Shown here one piece after another: positions 1-5,819 of a stretch of 25,279 nt of DNA. The notes under the pieces were generated by a model, which was not told the origin of the DNA, ran no database searches, and worked only from the letters and a program-made list of their open reading frames with translations. Both the position numbers and the translations under genes were made by a program. The DNA comes from DATLZM01 sp035559315 (GTDB lineage: Bacteria; Actinomycetota; UBA4738; HRBIN12), in the NCBI GenBank assembly GCA_035559315.1, contig DATMBJ010000188.1, positions 1 to 25,279 of the forward strand. Direction: 5' to 3'. Numbering within the stretch: the first letter of the stretch is position 1; every line of letters begins with the position of its first letter.

Positions 1-476
1 GAGAGCAGCTCCCGGACCTCGAGCTCGACCAGGTCGAGGAGCTCGGGGTCGTCCACCATGTCCACCTTGTTGAGGGCCACCACGATGTAGGGGACGTTCA
101 CCTGCCGGGCCAGGAGCACGTGCTCCCGGGTCTGGGGCATGGGGCCGTCGGCGGCGGAGACCACGAGGATCGCCCCGTCCATCTGGGCCGCCCCGGTGAT
201 CATGTTCTTGATGTAGTCGGCGTGGCCCGGGCAGTCCACGTGGGCGTAGTGGCGGCGCTCGGTCTGGTACTCGACGTGGGCGATGTTGATGGTGATCCCC
301 CGCTCCTTCTCCTCCGGGGCCTTGTCGATCTGCTCGAAGGGGGTGTAGTCGGCCAGGCCCTTCTCGGAGAGCACCTTGGTGATCGCCGCCGTGAGCGTGG
401 TCTTGCCGTGGTCGATGTGGCCGATCGTGCCGATGTTCACGTGCGGCTTGGTCCGCTCGAACCGCTGCTTCGCCAT
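1..476 (-). CDS. tuf: Elongation factor Tu, N-terminal GTPase part (cut by window edge)
   Basis: EF-Tu delivers aminoacyl-tRNA to the ribosome as a GTP complex in the cytoplasm. About 158 N-terminal residues are visible and the 3' end lies outside the window. The start MAKQRFERTKPHVNIGTIG is typical of EF-Tu. The P-loop GHIDHGKT covers residues 19-26, a switch II DCPGH is near residue 82, and the G4 motif NKVD is near residue 137. The ATG at 474-476 is preceded by an AGGAGG ribosome binding site about 5 bases away. The gene begins only 23 bases after tRNA-Met and shares its strand, so it is probably co-transcribed with the tRNA-Thr and tRNA-Met genes. Nothing in the visible part looks degenerate. 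Whether a second tuf copy exists cannot be judged here. Confidence 0.97.
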   Translation of the reverse strand, partial: MAKQRFERTKPHVNIGTIGHIDHGKTTLTAAITKVLSEKGLADYTPFEQIDKAPEEKERGITINIAHVEYQTERRHYAHVDCPGHADYIKNMITGAAQMDGAILVVSAADGPMPQTREHVLLARQVNVPYIVVALNKVDMVDDPELLDLVELEVRELL

Positions 477-499
477 CTACGCCTCCTGGGATCTCCTCG

Positions 500-571
500 T
501 AGCGGGGGCGGGACTCGAACCCGCGACACAGCGATTATGAGCCGCTTGCTCTGCCACTGAGCTACCCCGCC
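500..571 (-). tRNA. tRNA-Met (anticodon CAT), probably the elongator
   Basis: A 72-nt cloverleaf can be folded by eye. The acceptor is GGCGGGG against CCCCGCT, with a G-U pair at 1-72. The D stem is GCTC/GAGC and the anticodon stem AGCGG/TCGCT carries loop CTCATAA with anticodon CAT. The T stem is GCGGG/CCCGC with loop TTCGAGT. CCA is not encoded. The 1-72 position is paired, unlike a bacterial initiator tRNA. A lysidine-modified tRNA-Ile would show the same CAT anticodon and is not excluded. Confidence 0.93.
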
Positions 572-585
572 GACCTGCGCTTCCG

Positions 586-591
586 AGTCTA
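586..591 (-). promoter_or_regulatory. Possible -10 box for tRNA-Met/tuf
   Basis: TAGACT on the minus strand ends 15 bases before the mature tRNA 5' end, leaving room for a short leader. No convincing -35 is seen. The same GGTAGACT string occurs before the aminotransferase gene at 2970. The tRNA could equally be transcribed from the tRNA-Thr promoter upstream. Confidence 0.4.
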
Positions 592-616
592 CCTGCCGTC
601 CCCGCGGACGGCTCCG

Positions 617-689
617 AGCTGGAGGTGGGAATCGAACCCACGACCCCCTCCTTACCATGGAGGTGCTCTGCCGACTGAGCTACTCCAGC
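617..689 (-). tRNA. tRNA-Thr (anticodon GGT)
   Basis: A 73-nt cloverleaf. The acceptor is GCTGGAG/CTCCAGC and the D stem GCTC/GAGC. The anticodon stem CCTCC/GGAGG carries loop ATGGTAA, anticodon GGT. The T stem is GTGGG/CCCAC with loop TTCGATT, and the discriminator is T. CCA is not encoded. It lies 45 bases upstream of tRNA-Met on the same strand. Confidence 0.95.
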
Positions 690-698
690 GCCCACGCG

Positions 699-707
699 AT
701 GATAGCA
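699..707 (-). promoter_or_regulatory. Extended -10 promoter of tRNA-Thr
   Basis: The minus strand reads TGC-TATCAT, an extended -10 (TGn plus TAnnnT), with transcription predicted about 3 bases before the mature tRNA 5' end. Its surroundings, GGGTTGCTATCATCGC, match the nuoA promoter GGGTTGCTAGAATCGC at 14 of 16 positions. The hexamer overlaps the ATG of the divergent DUF192 gene. No clear -35 is visible. Confidence 0.55.
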
Positions 708-1226
708 ACCCCGAAGACCCGCTCCCTCGCCGGCCGGGCGGCGTCCGCCCTGCTCACGGCGGTCCTCCTGGCGGCCTGCGGGGGGACCGCGCCCACGGGC
801 CCCGGCCCCGGCGGACCGCCTGGGATCGCGTCCCCCGACCCCGCCGGCGGGGCGCGGATCGCGTTCCGGACCGACCGGGGCGAGGTCCGCACGGGCCCCC
901 TCCGGGTGGCCCGGACACCGGAGGAGCGGGCCCGGGGGCTCATGGGGGTCGAGCGGCTCCCGCCGGACGGCGGGATGGTGTTCCTGTTCGATGCCCCCAC
1001 CCGCGGGCCGTTCTGGATGAAGAACACGCCGCTCCCGCTCTCGATCGCGTTCTGGGACCGGGACGGCCGGGTGGTCGCTATCCTCGACATGGAGCCCTGC
1101 CGGCGCGACCCCTGCCCGCTGTACCGGCCCGGGGCGGCCTACGTGGGAGCGGTGGAGATGCACCGAGGGTGGTTCGAGGAGCACGGGGTGGAGGTCGGGG
1201 ATGTCGTCGAGGTCCGGTTCCCCTGA
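699..1226 (+). CDS. DUF192-family lipoprotein
   Basis: This is a predicted exported lipoprotein of 175 aa. The N-terminus has a basic stretch, a hydrophobic run and a lipobox LLAAC with the cysteine at residue 27. A low-complexity Pro/Gly linker follows, then a DUF192 domain. Recognisable there are RGLMGVERLPPDGGMVF, the FWMKNTPLPLSIAF core and a Gly/Val-rich end around VEVGDVVEV. The biochemical role of DUF192 is not known to me; members are usually small secreted or membrane-attached proteins. The ATG at 699 was chosen because it gives a complete signal peptide; an earlier in-frame ATG at 657 lies inside tRNA-Thr. No Shine-Dalgarno is evident, so the mRNA may be leaderless. The 3' end overlaps the next gene by 26 bases. 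Confidence 0.85.
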   Translation: MIATPKTRSLAGRAASALLTAVLLAACGGTAPTGPGPGGPPGIASPDPAGGARIAFRTDRGEVRTGPLRVARTPEERARGLMGVERLPPDGGMVFLFDAPTRGPFWMKNTPLPLSIAFWDRDGRVVAILDMEPCRRDPCPLYRPGAAYVGAVEMHRGWFEEHGVEVGDVVEVRFP

Positions 1227-1533
1227 GCCCGGCTGCCTGCTCTGTCGGGCCGAGCGGGTGACGGCCTGGCACTTCGAGGACGAGGAGTGCTGGGTGGCGG
1301 ACTGCCTCGTGTGCGCCACCCCGATGGTCGTGTGGCGGACCCACGGGCTCCCGGAGCCGGAGCTCGAAGCCAAGCTCCTCGGCCACCTCGAACGGGTCGC
1401 CGTCGCCCGGTACGGCGACGGCGGCTACTGGATCGACCCCGAGCGACGGAGGATCCCCGACCACTGGCACGCCCACGCCCGTCCGGCCGGGGGGTTCTTC
1501 GACCCCGCGAGCGAGCTCCACGGGCGGTGGTAG
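1201..1533 (+). CDS. Small four-cysteine protein with a HIT-like HxHAH motif, function unknown
   Basis: This 110-aa protein is not assigned to a named function. It has two CxxC pairs near the N-terminus (GCLLC and DCLVC), arranged as a zinc knuckle might be. A conserved-looking YWIDPERRRIPDHWHAHARP tail follows. The HWHAHARP string resembles the histidine triad of HIT nucleotide hydrolases, which often begin with a similar CxxC, but the classical HxHxHxx core is not complete. The ATG at 1201 lies within the end of the DUF192 gene (26-base overlap), suggesting translational coupling. No other start precedes the first CxxC. The HAD phosphatase gene follows after 2 bases. A metal-binding or nucleotide-binding role is a guess from the motifs only. 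Confidence 0.75.
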   Translation: MSSRSGSPEPGCLLCRAERVTAWHFEDEECWVADCLVCATPMVVWRTHGLPEPELEAKLLGHLERVAVARYGDGGYWIDPERRRIPDHWHAHARPAGGFFDPASELHGRW

Positions 1534-1535
1534 GC

Positions 1536-2216
1536 GTGCCCTCGGCCCTCCGTCCCCCTTCCTTCCTGTTCGACCTCGACGGGACCCTCGTGGACAGCGT
1601 CTACCAGCACGTCCTGGCGTGGCGCGAGGCCCTGGAGCGGGAGGGGATCGAGCTGTCGGTGTGGCGGATCCACCGGAGGATCGGGATGAGCGGGGGCCTG
1701 TTCGTCCAGGGCCTGCTCCGCGAGACCGGCCGGCCCCTCGACCCGGCGGTCCTGGAACGGCTCCAGCGCGGGCACGCCGAGGCCTACGCCCGCCTCCGTC
1801 CCCAGGTCCGCCCGCTCCCCGGGGCCCGCGACCTCCTCGCCCACCTCACCGGGGCGGGGGTCCCCTGGGCCATCGCGACCAGCGGACGACTGGAGAGCGC
1901 CAGGCCGGCGATCGCGAGCCTGGGGGTGCCGGAGGGGGTGCCGGTGGTGACCCGGGACCAGGTATCCCGGGCCAAGCCCGACCCCGACCTGTTCCTCGCC
2001 GCCGCGGAGCGGCTGGGGGTCGACATCGCCGACTCGGTGGTGGTCGGCGACAGCGTCTGGGACCTCCTCGCCGCCCGGCGGGCCAGGGCCCTCGGGGTCG
2101 GGCTCCTCTCGGGCGGATACGGCGCGGACGAGCTGGAGCGGGCCGGGGCCTACCGGGTGTACGAGGACCCCGCTGACCTCCTCCGCCACCTGGACGAGGT
2201 GGGCGTTCGGTCCTGA
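1536..2216 (+). CDS. HAD-superfamily phosphatase (phosphoglycolate phosphatase/beta-phosphoglucomutase type)
   Basis: The product is 226 aa, a usual length for a HAD subfamily IA hydrolase. Motif I is FDLDGTLVDS with nucleophile Asp13 and acid/base Asp15. Motif II is in AIATSG, motif III is the lysine of RAKPDPDLF, and motif IV is VVGDSVWDLLAA. The residues between motifs I and II form a helical cap. Such enzymes remove phosphate from small phosphorylated metabolites in the cytoplasm; the substrate cannot be read from the sequence. The GTG at 1536 begins 2 bases after the previous stop; a GTG at 1527 is an alternative. The gene is last in a three-gene plus-strand unit and faces tRNA-Tyr on the other strand. 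Confidence 0.9.
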   Translation: MPSALRPPSFLFDLDGTLVDSVYQHVLAWREALEREGIELSVWRIHRRIGMSGGLFVQGLLRETGRPLDPAVLERLQRGHAEAYARLRPQVRPLPGARDLLAHLTGAGVPWAIATSGRLESARPAIASLGVPEGVPVVTRDQVSRAKPDPDLFLAAAERLGVDIADSVVVGDSVWDLLAARRARALGVGLLSGGYGADELERAGAYRVYEDPADLLRHLDEVGVRS

Positions 2217-2233
2217 GGCCGGGCGGGCCGGGT

Positions 2234-2319
2234 TGGTGGGAGGGGCAGGATTCGAACCTGCGTAGGCGTACGCCGGCGATTTTACAGACCGCTCCCTTTG
2301 GCCGCTCGGGCACCCTCCC
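2234..2319 (-). tRNA. tRNA-Tyr (anticodon GTA) with encoded CCA
   Basis: A class II tRNA. The acceptor GGGAGGG/CCCTCCC is followed by discriminator A and an encoded CCA (2234-2236). The anticodon stem GCGGT/ATCGC carries loop CTGTAAA with anticodon GTA. A long variable arm follows, then T stem GCAGG/CCTGC with loop TTCGAAT. Unlike tRNA-Met and tRNA-Thr here, it encodes CCA. Confidence 0.96.
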
Positions 2320-2331
2320 GCAGCACCTCTG

Positions 2332-2337
2332 AGTGTA
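2332..2337 (-). promoter_or_regulatory. Probable -10 box of tRNA-Tyr
   Basis: The minus strand has TACACT in the context CCGCTACACTC, ending 13 bases before the mature tRNA 5' end. It fits the TAnnnT pattern of the other boxes in the window. No clear -35 is seen. Confidence 0.4.
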
Positions 2338-2344
2338 GCGGAGC

Positions 2345-2376
2345 CCGGGAGGAGCGGGCCCGACCGGGCCTCCCGG
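2345..2376. repeat. GC-rich inverted repeat in the tRNA-Tyr/yajQ divergent region
   Basis: Outer arms CCGGGA (2345-2350) and TCCCGG (2371-2376) enclose a second inverted pair, GGCCCG (2357-2362) and CGGGCC (2365-2370). It lies between two divergent -10 boxes and could be an operator, but at this GC content such pairs also arise by chance. Confidence 0.3.
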
Positions 2377-2384
2377 CCCGGGGG

Positions 2385-2390
2385 TAGCAT
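2385..2390 (+). promoter_or_regulatory. -10 box of yajQ, predicting a leaderless mRNA
   Basis: TAGCAT is followed by only six bases and then the GTG start at 2397. Transcription normally begins about 7 bases past the -10 box, so the mRNA would begin at or next to the start codon. The absence of a Shine-Dalgarno sequence agrees with this. Confidence 0.5.
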
Positions 2391-2396
2391 GGCGAC

Positions 2397-2894
2397 GTGG
2401 CCAGGGATCAGTTCTCCTTCGACATCGTCTCCCGGGTCGACATGGCCGAGGTGACGAACGCCGTCGACCAGGCCCGCCGCGAGATCCTCACCCGGTTCGA
2501 CTTCAAGGGGACCGGCACGAGCATCTCCCAGGACGAGGATCTGATCGAGCTCCGTTCCTCCACCGAGGACCGCCTCAAGGCCGCCCTCGAGGTCCTGAAG
2601 GAGAAGCTGGTCCGCCGGGAGGTCCCGCTCAAGGCCCTCTCCGAGGGGCCGGTGCTCCCGGCGGCCCGGGGGACCGTGAAGCAGAGCGTGCACGTGAACC
2701 GGGGGATCAGCGAGGAGAAGGCCAAGGAGATCGTGCGGTTCGTGAAGGGGCTCGCGGTGAGGGTCCAGCCCCAGGTCCAGGGCGACCAGCTCCGGGTGAC
2801 CGGGAGGAAGAAGGACGACCTGCAGGCGGTGATCCGCGCCATCCGCGAGCGGGACTTCGGGATCCCCCTCCAGTTCGTGAACTTCCGCCCCTGA
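2397..2894 (+). CDS. yajQ: YajQ-family (DUF520) nucleotide-binding protein
   Basis: The 165-aa length matches the family. The N-terminus reads ARDQFSFDIVSRVDMAEV, followed by AREILTRFDFKG, the ISEEKAKEIVRF segment and the C-terminal RVTGRKKDDLQAVI...LQFVNFR ending, all hallmarks of YajQ. YajQ proteins have two ferredoxin-like domains and bind nucleic acid or nucleotides; some relatives bind cyclic di-GMP. The precise role here is unknown. The GTG at 2397 gives the conserved N-terminus; an ATG at 2389 is out of frame. The gene stands alone, with its own -10 box and tRNA-Tyr diverging upstream. It appears intact. Confidence 0.95.
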   Translation: MARDQFSFDIVSRVDMAEVTNAVDQARREILTRFDFKGTGTSISQDEDLIELRSSTEDRLKAALEVLKEKLVRREVPLKALSEGPVLPAARGTVKQSVHVNRGISEEKAKEIVRFVKGLAVRVQPQVQGDQLRVTGRKKDDLQAVIRAIRERDFGIPLQFVNFRP

Positions 2895-2969
2895 GCCCCC
2901 GACGGAACCGCCCACCCGGGGACCGATCCTTCGACGGTTCGGCGGAGGCCCGGCGCGCCGCGGCGTGGG

Positions 2970-2975
2970 TAGACT
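2970..2975 (+). promoter_or_regulatory. -10 box before the aminotransferase gene
   Basis: TAGACT in the context GGGTAGACTTCCGG lies 24 bases upstream of the GTG start, with a strong GGGAGGTGAG ribosome binding site (2988-2997) in between. It sits in the 105-bp gap after yajQ. No convincing -35 is present. Confidence 0.45.
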
Positions 2976-2999
2976 TCCGGCACCTCGGGAGGTGAGAGC

Positions 3000-4394
3000 G
3001 TGGACATCGACCGGCTGAAGGCGAGGGCGGCGGAGATCGCCGAGCGGGAGAACCAGCGGCTCCTTGAGCGGACCCCGGGCTCGGCCCGGCTCCACGAGCG
3101 GGCCGTCCGGAGCCTGCCGAACGGCGTGGCGTCCAACTTCCAGGCGAACGACCCGTACCCCGTCTACCTGTCGCGGGGGCGGGGCTCGCGGGTCTGGGAC
3201 GTCGACGGCAACGAGTACGTGGACTTCCACGGCGGCTTCGGCGTGAACGTGGTGGGCCACGCCCACCCGGCGATCGTGGAGGCGATCCGGGAGGTGGCGG
3301 ACAAGGGGATCCACTTCGCCGTCACCACCGAGCGGACCGTGGCGCTCGCCGAGGCGATCTGCGAGCGGTTCCAGCTCGAGCAGGTCCGGTTCGTGAACTC
3401 CGGGACCGAGGCCACGATGGACGCCATCCGGGTGGCGCGGGCGGCGACCGGCCGGGACCGGATCGTGAAGATGGAGGGGTCCTACCACGGGCACCACGAC
3501 GCGGTGCTGTTCTCGGTCGTCCCGGAGGCGGACACCCTGGGCATCCGCTACGACGTGGGCGGGGAGGCCGCGGACTCCCGGGGGACGGCCTACACCACGC
3601 GCCCCACCTCGAAGGGCGTCCCCCGGTCGATGTGGCGGGACACGATCATCGTGCCGTTCAACGACCTGGGGGCGGTCGAGGACCTGTTCCGCGAGCACGG
3701 GGAGGAGATCGCCTGCCTGATCCTGGAACCCGTGATGATGAACATCGGGATCGTGCTCCCCAGGCCCGGGTACCTCCAGGGCCTCCGCGACCTCTGCGAC
3801 CGCCACGGGGTCGTGCTGATCTTCGACGAGGTGAAGTGCGGCGGCACGATCGCCTACGGCGGGGCCACCGAGCGGTTCGGGGTCCGGCCCCACCTCGCGT
3901 GCTTCGCCAAGGCCATCGGCGGGGGCGCGACGATCGGCGCCTTCGGGGGCGAGGCCCGGATCATGGAGGTGGTGACGAAGGGCGCCGCTCAGCAGGGGAC
4001 GTTCAACGGGAACCCGCTCTCGGTGGCGGCCGGGCTCGCCGCCCTCACGAAGGTGCTCACGCGCGACGCGTACGAGCACCTCGCGAAGCTCGGGACCCTC
4101 CTCGCCGAGGGCTGCCAGCGGGCCATCGACGAGCACGGGATCCCCGCGCACACCGTGGACCTCGGGTCGAAGGGGTGCGTCTCCTACCGGAAGGAGCCGC
4201 TCACGAACTACCGGGACTTCCTGGAGACGATCCCCGAGCTCTTCTACGCCTCCTTCAACTGGATGGTGAACCGGGGGGTGTTCATGACCCCGGGCGACGA
4301 GGAGCAGTGGACCATCTCGGTCCAGCACTCGGAGGAGGACATCGCCCGGTACGTGGACGCCTTCGCCGCGTTCTGCGCCGAGCTCGCGCGGTAG
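3000..4394 (+). CDS. Class III PLP aminotransferase, HemL (glutamate-1-semialdehyde aminomutase)-like
   Basis: This 464-aa fold-type I PLP enzyme of the class III group carries NSGTEATMDAIRVARAATGR and EGSYHGHHD in the cofactor-phosphate and substrate region. The PLP-N1 aspartate is Asp276 in LIFDEVK. The Schiff-base lysine is Lys304 in CFAKAIGGG, and GTFNGNPLSVAAGLA follows. These strings most resemble glutamate-1-semialdehyde 2,1-aminomutase. However, FDEVKCGG replaces the usual FDEVMTGFR, and there is an extra segment around residues 180-205, so it is probably not a housekeeping HemL. The GTG start has a strong GGGAGGTGAG site. The decarboxylase gene follows after 30 bases, suggesting a two-step amino acid pathway. 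Substrate unknown; omega-amino acid transamination is an alternative. Confidence 0.85.
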   Translation: MDIDRLKARAAEIAERENQRLLERTPGSARLHERAVRSLPNGVASNFQANDPYPVYLSRGRGSRVWDVDGNEYVDFHGGFGVNVVGHAHPAIVEAIREVADKGIHFAVTTERTVALAEAICERFQLEQVRFVNSGTEATMDAIRVARAATGRDRIVKMEGSYHGHHDAVLFSVVPEADTLGIRYDVGGEAADSRGTAYTTRPTSKGVPRSMWRDTIIVPFNDLGAVEDLFREHGEEIACLILEPVMMNIGIVLPRPGYLQGLRDLCDRHGVVLIFDEVKCGGTIAYGGATERFGVRPHLACFAKAIGGGATIGAFGGEARIMEVVTKGAAQQGTFNGNPLSVAAGLAALTKVLTRDAYEHLAKLGTLLAEGCQRAIDEHGIPAHTVDLGSKGCVSYRKEPLTNYRDFLETIPELFYASFNWMVNRGVFMTPGDEEQWTISVQHSEEDIARYVDAFAAFCAELAR

Positions 4395-4424
4395 GCCGGC
4401 GCCCCCGGTCGGCCGCCCGGGACG

Positions 4425-5774
4425 ATGCACCGGTTCACGGAGGAGACGGCCCGCCTGGCGGCGGCGGTGTTCGAAGCCGCGCTCGAACGGCTCCGCGCCG
4501 ACCCCCCGCCGCTCGGGCGGCCGGCCCCGGCGGCCGAGCTCTCGGCGCGGGCGGGCCCGACGGTCACGCCCGGAGGGCTCGGCCCCGAGGGCGCGCTCCG
4601 GGTGTTCCGGGAGGTGGTGGTCCCCGCCACGATCCCCGCCGACCACCCGGGGTTCCTGGCCTTCGTCCCGTCCGCGCCGACCAAGGCCGCCGCGCTCGCG
4701 GACCTGCTCCTGGGCGTGTCCTCCATGGTGGGGGCGGGCTGGATCGACGGGGCCGGCGCGATCTGGGCGGAGAACGAGGCGCTCCGGTGGCTGGCCGACC
4801 TCGCCGGGCTGGGGCCCGCGGCCGGCGGGTGCTTCGTGTCCGGCGGGACCGCCGGCAACCTCTCCGGCCTGGCGGCCGCCCGGCACGCCGCCCGGGAGCG
4901 GCGGGGCGAGGCGCCGGCGCGGTGGGTCCTCGTGACCTCCACCGAGGCCCACGCCTCGATCCGCGCGGCGGCCCGCGTGATGGACGTCGACGTGGTGGCG
5001 GTGCCGGCGGAGGACGGCCGCCTCACCGCCGCCCGGGTGCGGGAGGCCCTGGACCGGGTCGGCGAGGCCGCCTTCGCCGTCGCCGCGACCGCCGGCACCA
5101 CGAACGCGGGCGCGATCGACGACCTGGCGGGCATCGCCGAGGCCTGCGAGGAGCGGGACCTGTGGCTCCACGTGGACGCCGCCTACGGCGGCGCCGCGCT
5201 CTGCGCCCCGTCGGCCCGCGACCGGTTCGCCGGGATCGAGCGCGCCGACTCCCTGGTGGTGGACCCCCACAAGTGGCTGTTCGCCCCCTACGACTGCTGC
5301 GCGCTCCTCTACCGGGACCCCTCGGTGGCGCGGCGCGCCTTCACGCAGGAGGCCGCCTACCTGGAGGACGCCAACGCCGCGCCGGGCTGGAACCCCATGC
5401 ACCTCGCGCTCCACATGTCCCGGCGGGCCCGCGGGCTGCCGCTCTGGTTCTCGCTCGCGGTCCACGGCACCGAGGCGTACCGGGAGGCGGTCGAGGCCGT
5501 CCTCCGGCTGGCCCGCGCGGCGGCCCAGGAGGTGCGGCGCCGCCCGGCGCTCGAGCTGGTGCGGGAGCCCGAGCTCTCGGTGCTGCTCGTCCGCCGGCGG
5601 GGCTGGGACGCCGCGGCCCTCCAGGCCTGGTGCGACCGGATGCTCGCCGAGGCCCGCGCCTTCGTGCTCCCCACGACCTGGGAGGGCGAGCGGGTGCTCC
5701 GCCTCTGCTTCGTGAACCCCCGGACCCCGCTGGAGCTGGTGCGGGACCTCCTCGACGACCTGGCCCTGGGCTGA
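4425..5774 (+). CDS. Group II PLP-dependent amino acid decarboxylase
   Basis: The 449-aa protein belongs to the aromatic-L-amino-acid/glutamate/diaminobutyrate decarboxylase family. It shows CFVSGGTAGNLSGLAAAR for cofactor phosphate binding and HVDAAYGG with Asp251, which contacts the pyridine nitrogen. DPHKWLF contains the Schiff-base lysine Lys283. The family converts an L-amino acid into an amine and CO2 in the cytoplasm. The substrate (aromatic amino acid, aspartate, glutamate or 2,4-diaminobutyrate) cannot be fixed from motifs alone. The ATG at 4425 lies 30 bases after the aminotransferase stop, on the same strand, so they probably form one operon. The ribosome binding site is weak. The gene looks intact and converges on the htpX-like gene. 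Confidence 0.9.
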   Translation: MHRFTEETARLAAAVFEAALERLRADPPPLGRPAPAAELSARAGPTVTPGGLGPEGALRVFREVVVPATIPADHPGFLAFVPSAPTKAAALADLLLGVSSMVGAGWIDGAGAIWAENEALRWLADLAGLGPAAGGCFVSGGTAGNLSGLAAARHAARERRGEAPARWVLVTSTEAHASIRAAARVMDVDVVAVPAEDGRLTAARVREALDRVGEAAFAVAATAGTTNAGAIDDLAGIAEACEERDLWLHVDAAYGGAALCAPSARDRFAGIERADSLVVDPHKWLFAPYDCCALLYRDPSVARRAFTQEAAYLEDANAAPGWNPMHLALHMSRRARGLPLWFSLAVHGTEAYREAVEAVLRLARAAAQEVRRRPALELVREPELSVLLVRRRGWDAAALQAWCDRMLAEARAFVLPTTWEGERVLRLCFVNPRTPLELVRDLLDDLALG

Positions 5775-5775
5775 C

Positions 5776-5792
5776 CGAGGCCTGGCGCCTCG
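5776..5792. terminator. Possible bidirectional hairpin between convergent genes
   Basis: CGAGGC (5776-5781) and GCCTCG (5787-5792) form a 6-bp stem with a 5-base loop in the 45-bp gap between the convergent decarboxylase and htpX genes. There is no T-tract, so it is not a classical intrinsic terminator. Position is the main argument. Confidence 0.35.
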
Positions 5793-5819
5793 CGGGCCGG
5801 GGCCGGCGGCGCTCCGCCC

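Noticed and set aside
657..698. A longer start for the DUF192 gene at the ATG at 657
   Set aside because: It would begin inside tRNA-Thr and place extra residues before a complete lipoprotein signal peptide.
1425..5465. A 1,346-codon open frame on the minus strand
   Set aside because: It lies antisense to HAD, yajQ, aminotransferase and decarboxylase genes and even crosses tRNA-Tyr. It is a GC-driven shadow with no domain signal.
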